From: Deltaproteobacteria bacterium
Lineage (GTDB): Bacteria > Desulfobacterota > DSM-4660 > Desulfatiglandales > Desulfatiglandaceae
NCBI GenBank assembly: GCA_019313765.1
Contig: JAFDAP010000089.1
Location: 1 to 6,821, forward strand
Direction of reading: 5' to 3'
DNA length: 6,821 nucleotides
Part shown: in pieces, positions 3,422-6,821 of the stretch
Numbering within the stretch: position 1 is the stretch's first letter
How the letters are laid out: every line of letters begins with the position of its first letter
Made by a program: the position numbers and the translations under genes
The notes under the pieces: generated by a model
The model's database searches: none
Seen by the model: the letters and a program-made list of their open reading frames with translations, nothing else
Told to the model about the DNA's origin: nothing

Positions 3422-6400
3422 ATGAACATCTCCCCTTTTATCCTTACCTGTTTTTTCCTCTCCGGCCTTGCCGGGCTCATCTATGAGGTCCTTTGGGTCC
3501 GCATGATCGACAAGGTCATCGGGAGCGCCCCCTTTGAGGTGGCCACGGTCTTGGCGGTCTTTATGGGCGGCCTTTCCTTGGGGAGCTATTTAGCCGGCAG
3601 GCGCATCGACCGCATACTCGAAAAAAGAAAACTCTTGTCCCTGTACGGGAAATTGGAAGTGGCAATCGGCCTGTACGGAATAGTGCTTCCCATTTTCATG
3701 GTCATGGTCAAGCCTGCATATTCCTTTGCCTACAATCATCTATTCCAGTCCTTCTGGATCTACTCCCTTTTCACATTCTTTGGGTGTACATTCCTTCTTA
3801 TCCTGCCCACCGCACTCATGGGCGCGACACTCCCGATCCTGTGCCGTTTCTATGTGACCCACCTGGACCATCTTGGTGCACGCACCGGCCGTTTGTACGG
3901 TATTAATACAATTGGCGCGGCCGTGGGGGCCTGTCTTGCCGGGTTCTTTCTCATTCGGCATTACGGAGTGTGGGGTTCAATATTTTTTGCAGCGGGCATA
4001 AATTTCTTAGTGGGCGTATCCTGCATCTTTATGGGACGAAGAGGTATTGCATCCGGGCAAAATCCCCCTAAATCCCCCTTTAAAAAAGGGGGACTTCAGG
4101 GTGGCCGGGGGGGATTTTCAGGCAATAATCGTAAAAACGATCTTAATTCAACAACATCGTTGTCAGAGGGAAGGGTCATCAACTGGTCCCTCTGGATATT
4201 TGCCGTCTCCGGCTTTTGCGCCATGGCCTATGAGGTCATCTGGGCCCGGCTTTTGGGACTCATTATCGGGCCTACGACCTATTCCTTTACCCTTGTCATA
4301 GCGACCTTTATTATCGGCCTGGCCCTTGGGAGCCTCTTCTTCGGTTGGCTCGGAGACCGGGTCAGCAGGGTCTTTCCCTTACTGGTGCTCACCCAGATCG
4401 GCGCGGCCCTGCTGGCCCTGTTTGTCAGCCAGTTTTTAGGGAACAGTCAGTTTTTTTTCGCCAAGCTGATCTACACTTTTCAGGACCGTTTCAACGAGAT
4501 GATCCTGGTTCAATCCATTATCGTATTTTTAGTCATGTTAGCCCCCACCCTGCTGTTGGGCGCCACCTTCCCTTTAGTGGCCAAGATCTATGCCCGGTCC
4601 CTGCCCCATGTGGGAAGATCCATTGGAACCGCATATGCACTCAACACCATCGGCGCAATCTCCGGATCCTTTATTGCCGGTTTTGTGCTCATCCCGTTTT
4701 TGGGAAAAGAGAACGGTTTGAGACTGATCATTGCCTTTCAGCTTTCATTCAGCCTTTTAGCCTGGTGCGTTGTGGGGCTCAGGGCGAGACAAAACGTCTC
4801 TAAATGGATCTCTTTTTTTTGTATGGCCATGGTCGGAATCACGCTTTTGCTCAATTTCCCCTCATGGAACCGCCAGTTACTTTCCTTTGGCAGGTATCAC
4901 AATTTTAAGGACATGGAAGGCGATATACTCAGGACCTCTTTCATGGATGCCTTGATTGCCGGGCCGAAGATCTTGTCCCGGCACGAGACAGGCCGGGAGA
5001 TCGTGTTTTACGGCGACGGCACAGGCGGGTTTACTACCGTTGAAAAACTGACCGACAGCCTTGGCACAATAAAATATACACTCTTGAACAGCGGCAAACC
5101 GGATGCCTCCTCCCATGGGGACAGGTCCACCCAGACCCTTCTTGCACATGTCCCGCTCATTTTTCATCCGGACCCCGAAAATGTCATGGTCCTTGGATTA
5201 GCCAGCGGCATGACCGCGGGCGAGGCCCTCCTTTATCCCATAAAACGCATGGACGCACTCGAAATCAACCGGCAGGTGGTCAAGGCGTGCGAGTTCTTCA
5301 GTCCGTGGAACAACAACTGCCTGAATGACCCGCGATCCCGCATCATTGTCCAGGACGGCAGGAATCACTTGGAGCTGACCGGAGAGACATACGACGTGAT
5401 CATTTCCGAACCTTCCAATCCCTGGATGGCCGGTCTGGCCAACCTCTATACCCTGGAATTTTTCCAAACGGTCAGGCGGCATCTTAATGATAACGGCATC
5501 TTTGTCCAGTGGATCCATTCCTATGAAATGGACTGGTTCACCTTCAGCATGGCCGGAAGGACATTTGCCGAGGTCTTTCCGGACGGGCTTTTAATGACCA
5601 CCCTGACGGGTGTGGGCGACTATCTCCTTGTGGGATTCAAGAGCAACAAGGGTTTCGACCCGGATGTGGCCCAAAAAAACCTGCGATATGCACAAAAATC
5701 AAGTAACATGTCCCTTAAAGACCCGAGGCTCCTTTTTCGCCTGATTGTATCCGAAGACTTGAAATCCCTGTTCGGGCCCGGCCCCCTCCATACGGACAAC
5801 CGGCCCCTCTTGGAATTTGCAGCGCCCAAACAGCTTTACAAAATCGACGCCTCCATTGAAAAAAGGATGGCACGAAGGTCTTCTCTGTCCCGAAAGACAA
5901 AAGAAATAATTGAGGCGACCGATAACACGGACGCACTGTTGGATATGGCGGAGTTTTCCGCATCCGTCTATGCACCGACCTTCGGGACTCTCGATCCTGA
6001 TCTGATTACACCTGCTCAAGGAAAAAGATATCTCGACATACTTGAGACCTACTGTAAACATAACCTTGTTTCGGATTACGGGATATTTCCGAACCGGAAG
6101 TTGAGAGAAAAATGCGCTCTGCTCCAGGCAGCCGGAATCCGCAAGCATTTGGCGTTAAATCCTGAAGATGCGCCGGCCTGGCACAGCCTGGGTCTGGCCC
6201 TCAAACAGTCGGGCAAGACAGATGAGGCCATTTTCGCCCTTCAAGAGGCCGTATCCCTGGATCCTTTCCACGCTAAGGCCTACAACAACTTAGGTGTTGC
6301 CTACATGGAACAGGGAGACATTAAAAAGGCTCAGGAGGCATATCTCAAAGCCATTTCCATTAATCCAGCCCATTCAAAGGCATACTTTAATCTGGCCCAG

Positions 6401-6508
6401 ATTGCCCTGAGGATGGGAGAAAGGGATAAGGCCGTTTCATACTTGCAAAAAGGTCTTACGTATGAAAATAATCCCAGAGCCGGAAGACTCCTTAAGGAGC
6501 TTCAGTAA
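3422..6508 (+). CDS. Fused membrane transporter-like / spermidine-synthase-like / TPR protein
   Basis: This 1028-residue protein has three parts. Residues about 5-480 are membrane helices in two homologous halves: SGLAGLIYEVLWVRM (about 14-28) recurs as SGFCAMAYEVIWARL (about 261-275), and PTALMGATLP with YGINTIGAAVGACLAGF recurs as PTLLLGATFP with YALNTIGAISGSFIAGF. Residues about 515-760 form a spermidine-synthase-like Rossmann domain: VLGLASGMTAGEAL (590-603, nucleotide/SAM loop), DALEIN with Glu614, DGRN at 645-648, and YDVIISEPSNPW with Asp658. Three 34-residue TPR units follow (about 917-1018). This matches the bacterial fused MFS/spermidine synthase family; aminopropyl transfer is assumed from homology only, since the usual acidic DSSDP-type motif is SEPSNP here. 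The enzyme and TPR parts probably face the cytoplasm. The start is the first ATG after an in-frame stop at 3386; no ribosome site is clear. A palindromic repeat is inserted in the linker at residues 213-232. Confidence 0.88.
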   Translation: MNISPFILTCFFLSGLAGLIYEVLWVRMIDKVIGSAPFEVATVLAVFMGGLSLGSYLAGRRIDRILEKRKLLSLYGKLEVAIGLYGIVLPIFMVMVKPAYSFAYNHLFQSFWIYSLFTFFGCTFLLILPTALMGATLPILCRFYVTHLDHLGARTGRLYGINTIGAAVGACLAGFFLIRHYGVWGSIFFAAGINFLVGVSCIFMGRRGIASGQNPPKSPFKKGGLQGGRGGFSGNNRKNDLNSTTSLSEGRVINWSLWIFAVSGFCAMAYEVIWARLLGLIIGPTTYSFTLVIATFIIGLALGSLFFGWLGDRVSRVFPLLVLTQIGAALLALFVSQFLGNSQFFFAKLIYTFQDRFNEMILVQSIIVFLVMLAPTLLLGATFPLVAKIYARSLPHVGRSIGTAYALNTIGAISGSFIAGFVLIPFLGKENGLRLIIAFQLSFSLLAWCVVGLRARQNVSKWISFFCMAMVGITLLLNFPSWNRQLLSFGRYHNFKDMEGDILRTSFMDALIAGPKILSRHETGREIVFYGDGTGGFTTVEKLTDSLGTIKYTLLNSGKPDASSHGDRSTQTLLAHVPLIFHPDPENVMVLGLASGMTAGEALLYPIKRMDALEINRQVVKACEFFSPWNNNCLNDPRSRIIVQDGRNHLELTGETYDVIISEPSNPWMAGLANLYTLEFFQTVRRHLNDNGIFVQWIHSYEMDWFTFSMAGRTFAEVFPDGLLMTTLTGVGDYLLVGFKSNKGFDPDVAQKNLRYAQKSSNMSLKDPRLLFRLIVSEDLKSLFGPGPLHTDNRPLLEFAAPKQLYKIDASIEKRMARRSSLSRKTKEIIEATDNTDALLDMAEFSASVYAPTFGTLDPDLITPAQGKRYLDILETYCKHNLVSDYGIFPNRKLREKCALLQAAGIRKHLALNPEDAPAWHSLGLALKQSGKTDEAIFALQEAVSLDPFHAKAYNNLGVAYMEQGDIKKAQEAYLKAISINPAHSKAYFNLAQIALRMGERDKAVSYLQKGLTYENNPRAGRLLKELQ
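4059..4118. repeat. 60-bp palindromic repeat inserted in frame in the fusion gene
   Basis: Perfect 10-bp terminal inverted arms AAAATCCCCC (4059-4068) and GGGGGATTTT (4109-4118) flank AAATCCCCCTTT and AAAAAAGGGGGA, which also pair internally. The length, 60 bases, is exactly 20 codons, so the reading frame is kept. It encodes NPPKSPFKKGG, then LQGGRGGF, between the two membrane halves. The NPPKSPFKKGG peptide is a recognisable product of a dispersed bacterial palindromic repeat (recalled, not searched). Confidence 0.8.
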
Positions 6509-6531
6509 GGATTGTAAAAACCCTGGCCCAG

Positions 6532-6546
6532 CCTCCGGCCCGGAGG
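6532..6546 (+). terminator. GC hairpin after the fusion gene, weak terminator candidate
   Basis: CCTCCG-GCC-CGGAGG is a perfect 6-bp stem, 24 bases after the stop codon, with outer AGCCT/AGGCT (6530-6534 and 6554-6558) as an alternative pairing. It is not followed by a T tract, so termination here would be inefficient. Confidence 0.35.
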
Positions 6547-6564
6547 GAGGATCAGGCTTTGGTT

Positions 6565-6585
6565 ATCCCCAGAGGGGATTTGCTT
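6565..6585 (+). terminator. Probable terminator of the fusion gene
   Basis: ATCCCC-AGA-GGGGAT is a perfect 6-bp stem followed by TTGCTTTG, a T-rich but broken tail. Together with the hairpin just upstream it is the most likely end of the fusion-gene transcript. Confidence 0.45.
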
Positions 6586-6610
6586 TGTTGGAATTTCATC
6601 GAGTTATTGA

Positions 6611-6821
6611 AATTACAAATAACAAATTACAAATAACAAACAAATTACAATGACCAAAATTCAAAATAACAAACAAGAAAAAGATGAACGTCGAAGGCGT
6701 ACCATAGTTCACCGTTGGAAGTTCCATGTTCGATGTTGGACGTTCGTTTTTTAATCCGGTTTTGGTCATTGAATATTGGAATTTGAGATTTATTTGTAAT
6801 TTGGTGCTTGGGATTTGTATT
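6611..6821. mobile_element. Nested inverted-repeat element, MITE-like, reaching the window edge
   Basis: Three sets of perfect inverted arms are nested: CAAATTACAAATAA (6623-6636) with 6790-6803, CAATGACCAAAA (6648-6659) with 6760-6771, and GAACGTC (6686-6692) with 6739-6745. The left arm also holds extra direct copies of CAAATTACAA or AAATAACAA. The whole is about 210 bases, AT-rich, and has no gene. It looks like a non-autonomous mobile or REP-like element that can fold into one long hairpin. The right end may lie just outside the window, and no target duplication can be checked. Confidence 0.55.

Noticed and set aside
5198..6148. Long open frames antisense to the fusion gene
   Set aside because: They are shadows of the coding strand; the plus-strand frame has clear conserved motifs throughout.
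6611..6660. CRISPR-like array from repeated CAAATTACAA/AAATAACAA units
   Set aside because: The units are only about 9-14 bases, with no regular spacers; they are arms of an inverted-repeat element.

Overview
The window looks like chromosome from an anaerobic Gram-negative bacterium, most likely a deltaproteobacterium (Desulfobacterota). This placement is inferred from an outer-membrane barrel protein ending in an aromatic residue, a large membrane-bound spermidine-synthase-like fusion protein, a Phd/VapC/CopG toxin-antitoxin patch, and many small palindromic repeats of a kind I associate with that group. No rRNA, tRNA or taxonomic marker gene is present, so it remains an inference.

Layout. 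Positions 2-1078 (+) hold the 3' part of a porin-like gene whose 5' end lies outside the window. It is closed by a strong intrinsic terminator at 1097-1129. Positions 1130-2700 form a small toxin-antitoxin patch. A Phd/YefM-type antitoxin lies on the plus strand (1251-1481) with no toxin after it. On the minus strand, reading leftwards from a good promoter near 2672-2700, come a Phd/YefM antitoxin and VapC (PIN) toxin pair (2545-1935), a 34-residue one-helix membrane peptide (1828-1724), and a CopG/BrnA-like antitoxin overlapping it (1742-1503). The patch therefore has three antitoxins and one recognisable toxin. Positions 2546-3421 contain no convincing gene but are dense in hairpins and short dispersed repeats. 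Positions 3422-6508 (+) encode a 1028-residue fusion: two homologous membrane halves, a spermidine-synthase-like Rossmann domain and three C-terminal TPR units. A 60-bp palindromic repeat sits in frame in the linker between the two membrane halves. Positions 6509-6821 carry two hairpins and then a nested inverted repeat resembling a non-autonomous mobile element, running to the window edge.

How parts relate. The porin, the toxin-antitoxin patch and the fusion protein look like separate transcription units. Repeats mark several junctions. A roughly 28-52 bp leader sequence occurs three times (1481-1508, 1804-1855, 2721-2773), at the place where the orphan antitoxin's toxin should begin and before the small membrane peptide. 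A pair of inverted ACTTATAAAATYGC palindromes (2559-2586 and 3357-3385) bounds the gene-free segment. The picture is of a repeat-rich intergenic zone where toxin-antitoxin modules have been rearranged and partly lost.
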